This document shows positions 7,706 to 15,622 of a stretch of DNA of 64,000 nt, one piece after another (the stretch's first letter is position 1; every line of letters begins with the position of its first letter). A model generated the notes under the pieces. The model worked only from the letters and a program-made list of their open reading frames with translations. It did not search any database and was not told where the DNA came from. The position numbers and the translations under genes were made by a program. Source of the stretch: Pseudomonas sp. NKUCC02_KPG. Lineage in GTDB: Bacteria > Pseudomonadota > Gammaproteobacteria > Pseudomonadales > Pseudomonadaceae. The stretch lies in the NCBI RefSeq assembly GCF_019345465.1, contig NZ_JAHKRC010000001.1, positions 372,001-436,000 on the forward strand, in the 5' to 3' direction.

Positions 7706-8973
7706 CACAGTCGCTCCGCCAGCCAGGCCTCATTGAAGCTGACATGTTTGATAAACGTGTTATTCCACGAGTACACCAGGTGGTACATGCCATCCGGGCT
7801 GCGACTGAAGTACGGATACTCGTATTCGAATTCACAGCCACGGGGCTTGCACACGCGGTAATCCAGGTTGCTCAGAAAACGCTGCGCCAGGCCCAAACGG
7901 CGGGCGCCGCTGGACGCACGAAACCCTTCGCCGATGATTTCCTTGTAAGCCTCAGGGGAGAACGGTTGACCCAGCGGGTCGGGGGACTGGTCCAGTTCCA
8001 CCAGGGTGCGCCACTGATCAAGCTGCGCATCGGTGCCGTACAGGCTGAGTTTGAAGCGCCCGTCCTCAAGGTCATTGAGGGCCACCAGCAAACCGTCGTC
8101 CGCCGTACCGATTGCCGACAACGACGAATTGGGGTTGGAAGGTTCCAGCGGATACGGCTCACTCCAGGTCTGCCCGGCGTCTTGCGTGCGGCTGGCGAGC
8201 ACCCGGTGATGGGTTTCACCGGCGTAGCGCAACATGGCGATTGCACGCTGGCCATCCTGAGCAACGATGGTCGGTTGCAGTGAGTGCTTGCCACGGCTGA
8301 TGCGGAATTTATCGATGACTGCACCGTCGGCGCTCAAGTACAGGTACTCGGCAAACTTGCCCATGAACTCGTGGTACACCGGCAGGCCAATCGAGCCATC
8401 GGCATGAAACACAGGGGCAGCACGCACCAGGGTGCTGATGTTGAAGAACGGTGACGTCACCAACTGCCGGGGCACCGACCAGTTCGCACCCATGTCTTGC
8501 GAGACCATCACATTGATCGCGCTGGTGGCCCAGCCGCCCACCGACACCGAGACATAAAACATCCACAGTCGATTGTCAGGTCCCAGGGCGATGACCGGGT
8601 TGCCCAACTTGCGTATATAACGCCGGGTGCCGTCGCGGGTTGTCTCACGGGTAACCAGTATTTGCTCCGGGCCCCACTCGGTGGTTTTGGCATCAAAACG
8701 TGCAATGCGTACCTGCACGTCGGCAGCGCCCTCCCGGGAACCGGCAAACCATACCGCCATCAGGTCGCCGCCTGGCAGGGCCGTGACGGAGGACGAATGG
8801 ACAAAGTCATTGAGATGGGAGGATACAAAGCGACTGTTGAATTGCGGGGCGTCCGTAGTGGACCCCCCTTCCTTGTCGGCCAGGGCAAAAGGCGCCAGCA
8901 CATGGGGCGGATGGCTGAGCCATGCGGCAGAAAACACCAGTAGCAGGCAGCTGATCAGTAAAAACGGGCGCAT
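7705..8973 (-). CDS. Secreted sialidase-like (BNR/Asp-box) protein
   Basis: About 422 residues from the ATG at 8973, which begins a signal peptide (RPFLLISCLLLVFSAAWLS). A start at 9012 (MTLFSNS, with GGAGG 10 bases upstream) is an alternative and would overlap the previous gene. The mature part has a six-bladed propeller pattern with two Asp-box motifs, SQDMGANW and TQDAGQTW. It also has an early FAGSREG Arg typical of the BNR_2 family. It may bind or cleave an envelope or exogenous glycan. True sialidase activity is unproven for this group. It lies upstream of, and overlaps, the membrane protein gene. Confidence 0.8.
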   Translation of the reverse strand: MRPFLLISCLLLVFSAAWLSHPPHVLAPFALADKEGGSTTDAPQFNSRFVSSHLNDFVHSSSVTALPGGDLMAVWFAGSREGAADVQVRIARFDAKTTEWGPEQILVTRETTRDGTRRYIRKLGNPVIALGPDNRLWMFYVSVSVGGWATSAINVMVSQDMGANWSVPRQLVTSPFFNISTLVRAAPVFHADGSIGLPVYHEFMGKFAEYLYLSADGAVIDKFRISRGKHSLQPTIVAQDGQRAIAMLRYAGETHHRVLASRTQDAGQTWSEPYPLEPSNPNSSLSAIGTADDGLLVALNDLEDGRFKLSLYGTDAQLDQWRTLVELDQSPDPLGQPFSPEAYKEIIGEGFRASSGARRLGLAQRFLSNLDYRVCKPRGCEFEYEYPYFSRSPDGMYHLVYSWNNTFIKHVSFNEAWLAERL

Positions 8974-8995
8974 AGAAAACCTGTTGAAAAGAGAG

Positions 8996-9541
8996 TTACT
9001 GAACAGGGTCATCCGGCAATCGCCTCCTGCGGCCGGTGAGCATGGATAACGGCAGGTTGTCCCGCACCTGGATACTTTCAAACAACGCCGCCAGCACATG
9101 AATGATCACCAGGGCCAGCAGCACATTGGCCGTGGCTTCATGCAAAAGCAGCGGCCAGTCGGCGCCCCACAAGGCGTCGACTTCCTGCATCAGAAAACCG
9201 CTGACACCCAGGGTCAGCAGGGCCAGCAACATCAGGATCATCACCAGCGCCCCCAAGGGCGAATGGCCAAGGCGATGCTGCGCACGGCCATTGAGCAGCG
9301 AACGCACATGGCCACTCAATCGCGCAGGTGTTGGCCAAAAGTCAGCCCAACGCGCACTGCGCGGGCCAACAAATCCCCACACCAGCCGCACCAGCAGCCA
9401 GGCCACGGCGTAATAGCCCAGCCAGACGTGCCAGTCGTCACCCGCTTCATTGAAGAAGTAATTGGCGACAAAGACTGCCGCGATGGAGAGATGAAACACC
9501 CTCACCAGCGGGTCCCAGAGGCGCAGGAATTGCTCCGGCAT
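8996..9541 (-). CDS. Cytochrome b561-family protein
   Basis: 181 residues with four membrane helices. His residues sit in positions suited to bind two hemes: RVFHLSIAA, WHVWLGYYA, LLHEATAN and VIIHVLAA. This is the Ni-hydrogenase-type/b561 electron-transfer family of the inner membrane. The start ATG overlaps the PepSY stop (TGATG). PepSY plus b561 plus a two-component system is a recurrent Pseudomonas arrangement. A redox partner role with the PepSY protein is inferred. Confidence 0.88.
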   Translation of the reverse strand: MPEQFLRLWDPLVRVFHLSIAAVFVANYFFNEAGDDWHVWLGYYAVAWLLVRLVWGFVGPRSARWADFWPTPARLSGHVRSLLNGRAQHRLGHSPLGALVMILMLLALLTLGVSGFLMQEVDALWGADWPLLLHEATANVLLALVIIHVLAALFESIQVRDNLPLSMLTGRRRRLPDDPVQ

Positions 9542-9807
9542 CAGCCCTTGATCTCGGCCTTCACGGCTTTACCCGTCACAGGGTCGTGATAGATCTCGAC
9601 CTTGCGTTTGTCTTTGTCAAAACCGTAGATCTCGTAGCAATTGCCATCGGTGATCTTGAACTTGCTGATCTCGTAACCCTGGGCTTTCAGTTGTTCCTGA
9701 AAAGCCTTCGGGTCCTGCCATTGCGAGCGCTCGGCAGAGGTACATTGCGGACCGGCGATTGCCAGGGGGCTGGCAATCACCAAGGACAGCAGGAGAATTT
9801 TGCGCAT
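9541..9807 (-). CDS. Periplasmic PepSY-domain protein
   Basis: 88 residues from the ATG at 9807, with GAGG 8 bases upstream. Further upstream starts lack a ribosome site. A clear signal peptide (MRKILLLSLVIASPLAIA) leaves a short PepSY module (FQEQLKAQGYEISKFKI...CYEIYGFDKDKRKVEIYHDPVTGKAVK). Two Cys residues could form a disulphide. It is the first gene of a packed set leading into cytochrome b561. A tandem regulator-box-like repeat lies about 47-62 bases upstream of the start. Confidence 0.88.
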   Translation of the reverse strand: MRKILLLSLVIASPLAIAGPQCTSAERSQWQDPKAFQEQLKAQGYEISKFKITDGNCYEIYGFDKDKRKVEIYHDPVTGKAVKAEIKG

Positions 9808-9853
9808 GGAAATACCCTCAGTAGACGTAGGAAATCCACTGTGCAAAACCAAC

Positions 9854-9869
9854 CTTAGGAAAAGCTTAG
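9854..9869 (-). promoter_or_regulatory. Probable operator of the adjacent response regulator
   Basis: CTTAG-GAAAAG-CTTAG on the + strand is a perfect direct repeat with 6 bp spacing. On the minus strand it reads CTAAG-N6-CTAAG, one base off the TTAAG-N6-TTAAG box described for P. aeruginosa BqsR and close to the PmrA-type tandem box. It lies in the divergent gap, in promoter position for the PepSY gene. The regulator gene begins 85 bp to the right. Confidence 0.6.
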
Positions 9870-9953
9870 TTGGCAACGAGCTGTAACATCTTTCCGGGAA
9901 TAGCCCCGGCCTGAACACGGCATGATGCCGCCGTTTCCTACAGAGATTGTGCT

Positions 9954-10616
9954 ATGCGCCTGCTCCTCGTCGAAGATGATCGCGCCTTGGGCCAAGGCAT
10001 TCGCGTGGCGCTCAGCGCCGAAGGCTATACCCTGGACTGGCTGCAAGACGGCGTCAGTGCCCTGCATGCCCTGCGCAGCGAAAGCTTCGATTTGCTGCTG
10101 CTCGACCTGGGCTTACCGCGCCTCGATGGCTTGACGCTGCTGCAACAACTGCGCGCCGAGCAACACGACATTCCGGTGCTGATCCTCACGGCCCGCGACG
10201 GTACCGGGGAACGTATCGCCGGCCTCGATGCAGGCGCAGACGATTACCTGATCAAACCCTTCGACGTTGAAGAGCTGAAGGCCCGTGTCCGCGCCCTGTT
10301 GCGCCGCAGCCAGGGTCGGGCACAACCGCTGCTCGAGCACACCGGTATCAGCCTCGACCCGGCGACCCAGCAAGTCAGCTACCTGGGCCTGGACATCATC
10401 GTCACCCCGATGGAATACCAGTTGCTTCATCAACTGATGGTGCGCCCCGGCAAAGTGATCACCCGCGAACGCTTGTCCCGCGCCCTTTATGGCTGGCAGG
10501 ACCGGGTCGAAAGCAACACCCTGGAAGTGCTGATTCATAACCTGCGCAAAAAGCTGTCCGTCGAACTGATCCGCACCGTGCGTGGTGTCGGTTATGTGAT
10601 GGAGCTCAAGCCATGA
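9954..10616 (+). CDS. OmpR-family response regulator (BqsR/CarR-like)
   Basis: 220 residues. The receiver domain (1-115) has DD acidic pocket residues near 8-9, phospho-acceptor Asp51 (LLLLDLGLP), Thr in ILTARD and Lys in DDYLIKPF. A winged-helix DNA-binding domain (~125-220) ends in RTVRGVGYVMELKP. The stop overlaps the kinase start by 4 bp. Divergence from a PepSY/b561 pair and a tandem TTAAG-like box between them match the P. aeruginosa bqsRS/carRS locus, which responds to Fe(II)/Ca2+. Orthology is inferred from context. Confidence 0.88.
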   Translation: MRLLLVEDDRALGQGIRVALSAEGYTLDWLQDGVSALHALRSESFDLLLLDLGLPRLDGLTLLQQLRAEQHDIPVLILTARDGTGERIAGLDAGADDYLIKPFDVEELKARVRALLRRSQGRAQPLLEHTGISLDPATQQVSYLGLDIIVTPMEYQLLHQLMVRPGKVITRERLSRALYGWQDRVESNTLEVLIHNLRKKLSVELIRTVRGVGYVMELKP

Positions 10617-12040
10617 ACTCGGTGCGTGCGCGCATTCTCATCCCGGTACTGATCCTGATCCTGCTGGGCGATGCCCTGATCAGCTGGCTGGTGTTGCGCG
10701 ACAGCCACCATGAAATCGAAGAAGTCTATGACGCCCAGCTCGCCCAAACCGCCCGTCTGCTGCAAGGCGTACTGAACCAGCACGAGCCGGGCGAAAACAA
10801 CTGGGACCGCCTCTACCGGGCTTTTGACGACGCCATGAGTCGGGTAGGCGAGGACGGTCCGGCCCATCCTTACGAAACTCGCCTGACCTTCCAGGTCTGG
10901 CGTAGCGACGGCCAACTGCTCGTGCGTTCTGCCCAAGCGCCAGTCCTGGAGTCACCGCCCACCACGCTGGGCTCCCACGACATCATCGAAAACGGCAATG
11001 ACTGGTGCGCCTTTCTGCTTGCCGACCCGCAACAGGGCTTGCTGATCTGGGTGGGCGAGCGCGATGACATTCGCCAGGACCTGATCCAGCGCATCGTGCG
11101 CCACACCCTGTGGCCCACCCTCATTGGCGTTCCCCTGCTGACCATCCTTATCTGGCTGACCATCGGCTGGGGCCTCACCCCACTGCGCGCGATGGCCAGC
11201 GCCATTCGAGGACGCAGTACCAACACCTTGCAAGCGCTGAATCTCAAGCCGTTGCCAAGGGACCTGGAGCCGATGCAAACCGCGCTGAACCAGTTGCTGG
11301 TGCAGATGGACAACCTGCTGGAGCGAGAACGGCGATTCATTGCCGATGCCGCTCATGAGCTGCGTACACCACTGGCCATACTGCGCATACATGCCCAGAA
11401 CGCCCAAGGCGCCGCCACCCTGGAACAGCGCCAGGAAGCCCTTGATTTCCTGGTGAGCGGCGTTGACCGGGCCACACGAATTGGCAGCCAGTTGCTGACC
11501 ATGGCACGCATTGAGCCGAGCCTGAACACCACGACTCGCAGTACCGTGCAGTTGACCGTATTGGTGCGCGAAGAGCTGGCAGAACTGACACCACTGGCGA
11601 TGGAAAAAGGCGTTGAGCTGATACTGGAAGGTGATGAGGAGTGCCGGGTTGAAACCGACCCTGTGGCCCTGGCCATTGCGTTGCAGAACCTGGTCACCAA
11701 TGCGCTGAACTTCTCGCCAGCGGGTAGCGAGGTCAAGGTCCTGGTCTGCGCACAACCCTGCGGGGGCATCCATTTGCGGGTTGAAGATTGCGGCCCGGGT
11801 ATCGAGGAACAGTGCGTCGAGCGGCTGTTCGAACGCTTTTACAGTCAGGGCCACGCCAACGGCGCAGGTCTGGGGCTGGCCATAGTGGAAATGATTGCCC
11901 GTAAAATAGGCGCCAGCCTGCAACTCTATAATCGCCCCCAGGGTGGCCTGTGCGCCGAACTGCGTCTGGAGCCGTGTATCCCGGCTCGTGTGGTGCCCTG
12001 TACAATCGCGCCAGCCCACACTCCCCTGATCAAACACTGA
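10613..12040 (+). CDS. Sensor histidine kinase (BqsS/CarS-like)
   Basis: 475 residues. An N-terminal membrane helix (~9-28), a periplasmic sensor region (~30-165) and a second helix (~168-188) precede HAMP-like DNA. The H-box AAHELRTPL places the phospho-His at 248. N (NLVTNALNF) and G (GAGLGLAIVEMI) boxes are intact. The start overlaps the regulator stop (ATGA). The periplasmic region has acidic clusters (HHEIEEVYD) suited to cation sensing, but no ligand can be assigned from sequence. The C-terminal ~25 residues past the ATPase domain look unstructured. Confidence 0.88.
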   Translation: MNSVRARILIPVLILILLGDALISWLVLRDSHHEIEEVYDAQLAQTARLLQGVLNQHEPGENNWDRLYRAFDDAMSRVGEDGPAHPYETRLTFQVWRSDGQLLVRSAQAPVLESPPTTLGSHDIIENGNDWCAFLLADPQQGLLIWVGERDDIRQDLIQRIVRHTLWPTLIGVPLLTILIWLTIGWGLTPLRAMASAIRGRSTNTLQALNLKPLPRDLEPMQTALNQLLVQMDNLLERERRFIADAAHELRTPLAILRIHAQNAQGAATLEQRQEALDFLVSGVDRATRIGSQLLTMARIEPSLNTTTRSTVQLTVLVREELAELTPLAMEKGVELILEGDEECRVETDPVALAIALQNLVTNALNFSPAGSEVKVLVCAQPCGGIHLRVEDCGPGIEEQCVERLFERFYSQGHANGAGLGLAIVEMIARKIGASLQLYNRPQGGLCAELRLEPCIPARVVPCTIAPAHTPLIKH

Positions 12041-12061
12041 ACTGACTAAAGGACCCGGACT

Positions 12062-12391
12062 ATGGAATTGACGCTGGAGGCAGTCGCCCTTTTCTCTCTC
12101 AAACTGGTGCATGAGACAGACGGTGGCAGCCCGATTTTGCGCGACGATCCGGCCATGAGCGACTACCAGCGGGACGTCTTTGCCTTTGAGCTGAACAAGG
12201 GCAACTTCGACGCCATCCAGCTTAAAGTCGAGCGATGCCTGGACCTGGCGCTTGAGGCGCTGGGCGGTGCGCATACGGCCATGGGACGAGAGTTGCTCAA
12301 GCTGTCCGGCGATTTCACACAGGCCCAAACCCTGGAACAGATGCACCCCGCGCTGCTGACGCTCAAGGATTACCTGAAAGAGGTGCAGTGA
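12062..12391 (+). CDS. Small conserved protein of unknown function
   Basis: 109 residues, acidic and mostly helical, with no signal peptide or membrane segment. It starts 21 bp after the sensor kinase with AAAGGA about 8 bases before the ATG, so it is probably co-transcribed. Its stop TGA is directly followed by the opposing stop of the cytochrome fragment: CAGTGATCACTG at 12386-12397 is a perfect palindrome containing both stops. I do not recognise the family. Confidence 0.75.
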   Translation: MELTLEAVALFSLKLVHETDGGSPILRDDPAMSDYQRDVFAFELNKGNFDAIQLKVERCLDLALEALGGAHTAMGRELLKLSGDFTQAQTLEQMHPALLTLKDYLKEVQ

Positions 12392-12685
12392 TCACTGCCC
12401 CTGGAATGTCTCAATGTAGGCCAGCAGGTTCTCGATTTTCTCGGAGTCCCTGATCCCCCAGAAGATCATCCGTGTACCGCTCACCACCTTTTTGGGTGCC
12501 TCGATATACGCCGCCAGTTTTTCCCGCGTCCACACCACGCCGGAGTTCTTCATGGCATCAGAATACTGATAGCCCGCGCTCGTGCCCGCCAACCGCCCGA
12601 TCACGCCATTGAGTTGCGGGCCAAAACCGTTCCGGGCGTTTTCCCCGATGCTGTGACAACCACCACAGGTATGGCGTTCAAGATT
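12392..12685 (-). pseudogene. Truncated cytochrome c copy
   Basis: The frame reads a class I cytochrome c C-terminus nearly identical to the intact gene at 13173: TCGGCHSIGENARNGFGPQLNGVIGR, then MKNSGVVW, EAPKKVVSGTRMIFWGI and an ending IETFQGQ. The heme site CGGCH lies at 12653-12667. The signal peptide and start are missing. Upstream of about 12685 the frame runs into the 3' end of another gene and reaches a TGA near 12730 without any ATG. A GTG inside the sequence (12604) would exclude the heme site. It looks like the remnant of a duplication or deletion. Confidence 0.75.
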
Positions 12686-13049
12686 GCGGAACGCGCTCGA
12701 TATAAGACTTGAAACACTGCCCCTTCACCTTGTTGCTGAACTTTTCTGCAGCAGCCCATTGTTTTTCTTTTGTATCTTCTACCGGGTATGCCTGGGCTTC
12801 GCGTAAAAATCGCACGCGCATTTTCCTGGTGATGTCCGAAGGCTCATGGTAGGCATCGTAAACATAATCAACGGGCCTGCCCTCCTGTCGACTCAACATG
12901 ATTGAGGCCGCATCAAGTGCCCAGCCGTCGCAATAAGACACTTCGCCGTTACTGAACTGGATAACGCCGTCCTTCATGGTCCAGGCCCCGGCTCCGCCCG
13001 CTACGAGCAAGCCCATTGCAGCTACCAGGGCTGACGCTGTCTTGCGCAT
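12678..13049 (-). CDS. Small secreted protein of unknown function
   Basis: About 123 residues from the ATG at 13049, which has AAGGA at good spacing. An ATG two codons earlier is too close to it. The signal peptide (MRKTASALVAAMGLLVAGGAGA) is followed by a mature part with two Cys residues (SYCDGWALD, GQCFKSY) that could pair. Its last codons overlap the truncated cytochrome c reading frame, so its 3' end lies at the rearrangement junction. Family not recognised. Confidence 0.7.
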   Translation of the reverse strand: MRKTASALVAAMGLLVAGGAGAWTMKDGVIQFSNGEVSYCDGWALDAASIMLSRQEGRPVDYVYDAYHEPSDITRKMRVRFLREAQAYPVEDTKEKQWAAAEKFSNKVKGQCFKSYIERVPQS

Positions 13050-13172
13050 GTTCATCTTCCTTCCCTGAAAAAACCGGAGGGTATCACCGCATCAACATAA
13101 ATGCTGAAAGCCTCTCGTGCTGCCCCTTGGCCTTTTTTTAGCCAGCAGAAAAGCGATGATCGCGGCCCGGCA

Positions 13173-13580
13173 TCAATGTGGAGGATCTTGCCGATGGAAT
13201 TGCCCCTGGACGGACTCAATATAGGCCAGCAGGTTGTCGATCTTCTCCTGGTCGCTGATGCCCCAGAAGATCATCCGCGTGCCGCTCACCACTTTTTTCG
13301 GGGCTTCTATGTAGGCGGCCAGTTTTTCCCGGCTCCACACCACGCCTGAGTTTTTCATGGCGTCGGAGTACATGTAGCCCTCGCTGGTGCCCGCCTGACG
13401 TCCGATCACGCCATTAAGCTGCGGGCCAAAACCATTGCGCGCGTTAACCCCGATGCTGTGGCAACCGCCACAGGTTTTAGTGAACAGCTTGCCCCCCGCT
13501 TCAGCATCCCCCGCGGCTATCGCACCGTTACTCAAAAAAACGGCACAAAAGCTCAGGGTCAACACGGCTGGGTACTTCAT
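13173..13580 (-). CDS. Periplasmic class I cytochrome c
   Basis: 135 residues from the ATG at 13580 (GGAG 7 bases upstream). The signal peptide (MKYPAVLTLSFCAVFLSNGAIA) precedes a cytochrome c2-like domain with heme motif CGGCH. A Met ligand candidate lies in GTRMIFWGI. The protein resembles mitochondrial-type electron carriers. A truncated near-copy lies 500 bp downstream, with the small secreted protein gene between. The partner oxidase cannot be named. Confidence 0.88.
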   Translation of the reverse strand: MKYPAVLTLSFCAVFLSNGAIAAGDAEAGGKLFTKTCGGCHSIGVNARNGFGPQLNGVIGRQAGTSEGYMYSDAMKNSGVVWSREKLAAYIEAPKKVVSGTRMIFWGISDQEKIDNLLAYIESVQGQFHRQDPPH

Positions 13581-13672
13581 CGGCAGCTCCATCAGGTGAG
13601 GGTGTTCAGGCTCAGGCGGCAATTATGCCTGTACGGCTGCGCCGACACCTTGCTGGCGGTCAAAATCTGCTC

Positions 13673-14233
13673 TTACCCCGCAAATCCGCCTTCATCCAGA
13701 AACGTGCGCTCCTGCCCGGTGGTTTCGCGCCCAAGCACATCATTGCGATGGGGAAAGCGCCCGAATTGACGGATGATATCGGCGTGCTCTTGCGCCCATA
13801 CGCTGGCTTGCGGGCCAAGGCTGTGATGCAGTTGCAACGACAGCTGCTGGTCGGCAGCGTCTTCGGAGTGCTCGAACGGCAAATAACAGAACAGCCGCAA
13901 GTCTGCTTCAAGCGCCTTGTCCATGCCGCCATCGATCATGTGCCGGGCGTAAAAGCGTGCCAGCGGGTCGGTGGCAAACATGTGCGCAGTGCCGCGAAAT
14001 GAATTCCGCGGATACTGGTCCAGCAACAACAGCAAGGCCAGCGCGCCTTCGGGCTGCGCCATCCAGTGCTCAAGCTCGCGCCTGGCGGCTTGAAAATGAG
14101 CCCGGTAGAAGGTCTCGCGAAATACAGCATCGAATGCCTCATCCTTGGCGAACCAGTGCTTTGGCCCTGCCTGCTTCCAGAATTCAATCACCGCACCCGG
14201 CGTTGTTTGCCCATTGCTTTCGGTGGTTGCCAC
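13673..14233 (-). CDS. DUF924 family protein
   Basis: 186 residues from a GTG at 14233, preceded by GAGGATAAGACC. Family signatures are present: VIEFWKQAGPKHWFAKD near the N-terminus, LLLLDQYPRNSFRGTAHMFATDPLA in the middle, and FYLPFEHSE-like (LFCYLPFEHSED) and FGRFPHRNDVLGR near the end. The fold is a helical, TPR-like bundle of unknown activity. It follows the LysE gene by 28 bp on the same strand and is probably co-transcribed with it. Confidence 0.85.
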   Translation of the reverse strand: MATTESNGQTTPGAVIEFWKQAGPKHWFAKDEAFDAVFRETFYRAHFQAARRELEHWMAQPEGALALLLLLDQYPRNSFRGTAHMFATDPLARFYARHMIDGGMDKALEADLRLFCYLPFEHSEDAADQQLSLQLHHSLGPQASVWAQEHADIIRQFGRFPHRNDVLGRETTGQERTFLDEGGFAG

Positions 14234-14261
14234 GGTCTTATCCTCAGTAGTTGACCAAGCC

Positions 14262-14879
14262 TCAACTGTAGGTCTGCTCCGCCAGCAACACCACTGCAAT
14301 CAGGACCATCACCGCGCCGGACACCCGGCTGACGTTTTTCGCAGCAGCAGGCCGGGTCTGCAACACGGCCCGGGCGCTGAAGCCGACCATGAGATACACC
14401 ACCGCGCAACTGACCGCATGCAATGCACCCAGGGCAATGATTTGCGTGGGTATTGGCCAGGTCGACAGCGGGTCGGTAAATTGCGGCAAAAGGGCAAGAA
14501 ACAACAACAGCACCTTGGGGTTCAGGCCGCTCACGCACAAACCTTTCCAGGCCCAGCGCGACCACGAGTCGGATACCTGCCCCTGCCCCGACTGAGGTGT
14601 CGCGGGGTCTCTGAGCATGCAAACCCCCAACCACAGCAAATACACGGCCCCGGCAACTGTCAGCCCGGTAAGAATCATCGGATTGCGCGCCACCAGGCCC
14701 CCCACACCCGCCGCCACAATCACCGTGGCCAGCAGATGCCCCGACAACATCCCCGCCACCGCAGGCGTCACCAACCGTCCTCGCATGCCCGCAGAAATGG
14801 CGTAAGCCCAATCGGCGCCGGGAGTAATGATGAACAAAAATGACACCGCCCAAAAAGCGGCCAAGACGCTGAGAGTCAA
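14262..14879 (-). CDS. LysE/RhtB-family amino acid exporter
   Basis: 205 residues, about six membrane helices. The N-terminus shows the family pattern FLFIITPGADWAYAISAGMRG, and WKGLCVSGLNPKVLLLFLALLPQF is a typical mid-protein signature. It exports amino acids or related compounds across the inner membrane; the substrate is unknown. It is divergent from an Lrp/AsnC regulator, the usual arrangement for controlled amino acid export. Confidence 0.9.
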   Translation of the reverse strand: MTLSVLAAFWAVSFLFIITPGADWAYAISAGMRGRLVTPAVAGMLSGHLLATVIVAAGVGGLVARNPMILTGLTVAGAVYLLWLGVCMLRDPATPQSGQGQVSDSWSRWAWKGLCVSGLNPKVLLLFLALLPQFTDPLSTWPIPTQIIALGALHAVSCAVVYLMVGFSARAVLQTRPAAAKNVSRVSGAVMVLIAVVLLAEQTYS

Positions 14880-15047
14880 AGGGATTTCCTTTCTACGCTG
14901 GAATCGTGATGGTTTTTCAGGTGCCGCAGCCCCCTGCCTCTGCCAGCGTCAAAAGCGCCAGCGAGTAAAAGAAGAATAAGGAAATGCTGGTAGGATTATC
15001 TTTCGTTTATCCCAACCTATAGCCATCACAAGGGAAGGTTCTTCCAC

Positions 15048-15500
15048 GTGGACCGAATAGACAGAAAGATTCTTGCGCAGCTACAAGCCGACGGCCGACT
15101 TTCGGTTACCGAACTGGCAGAACGGGTTGGCCTTAGCCTCTCGCCCTGCCATCGCCGCGTGCGGGCGCTGGAAGACTCAGGCGTGATCCTGGGCTATCGG
15201 GCCCTGCTGGCCCCCAGCGAGTTGGGCCTGAATTTTTCCGCGATGGTGTTCGTTACCCTGCGTGAAGTGACCCGTCAGGCGATTGCTGACTTTGAAACGG
15301 CGGTCATCGAAACCTCACAAATCGTCGATGCCCAACGGCTGTTCGGCGACCCGGATTATCTGCTGCATGTGGTCGCAGCCGATCTGCCAGCCTTCCAGCA
15401 GCTTTACGACGAGCGCCTGACCTCGCTGCCCAACGTCCAGCGACTGACCTCAACGCTGGTGATGAAGCGGGTCATTCAGGACCGCATGCTGCCGCTGTGA
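15048..15500 (+). CDS. Lrp/AsnC-family transcriptional regulator
   Basis: 150 residues from a GTG (reads MDRIDRKILAQLQADGR) with AAGGGAAGG upstream. The N-terminal winged helix (ELAERVGLSLSPCHRRVRALEDSGVI) and C-terminal RAM/ligand domain are complete at normal family length. It lies divergent to the LysE-type exporter and probably controls it in response to an amino acid. Confidence 0.92.
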   Translation: MDRIDRKILAQLQADGRLSVTELAERVGLSLSPCHRRVRALEDSGVILGYRALLAPSELGLNFSAMVFVTLREVTRQAIADFETAVIETSQIVDAQRLFGDPDYLLHVVAADLPAFQQLYDERLTSLPNVQRLTSTLVMKRVIQDRMLPL

Positions 15501-15520
15501 GGCTGCATAAAAACATGTGA

Positions 15521-15602
15521 AAGCTGGCTTGCCTGCGATGCAGACGATGCGCTGTCACTGCAAGACCGCAGTGATCCAATCGCGAGCAAGCCCGCTCCCA
15601 CA
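15521..15602. repeat. REP doublet (REPIN)
   Basis: Two imperfect inverted arms, AAGCTGGCTTGCCTGCGATG (15521-15540) and ATCGCGAGCAAGCCCGCTCC (15579-15598), flank about 38 bp. This is the Pseudomonas REP core. Similar sequences occur at 27035 and 50006. Confidence 0.85.
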
Positions 15603-15622
15603 GGGCGAGTGCAACCCGAACA

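Noticed and set aside
10952..12346. 464-codon open frame on the minus strand
   Set aside because: Antisense to the sensor kinase and the small following gene; Gln/His-rich composition is typical of antisense frames.
12392..12604. 70-aa protein from an internal GTG
   Set aside because: It would lack the heme site and signal peptide that lie in the same open frame upstream, so it is better read as part of a truncated cytochrome c pseudogene.
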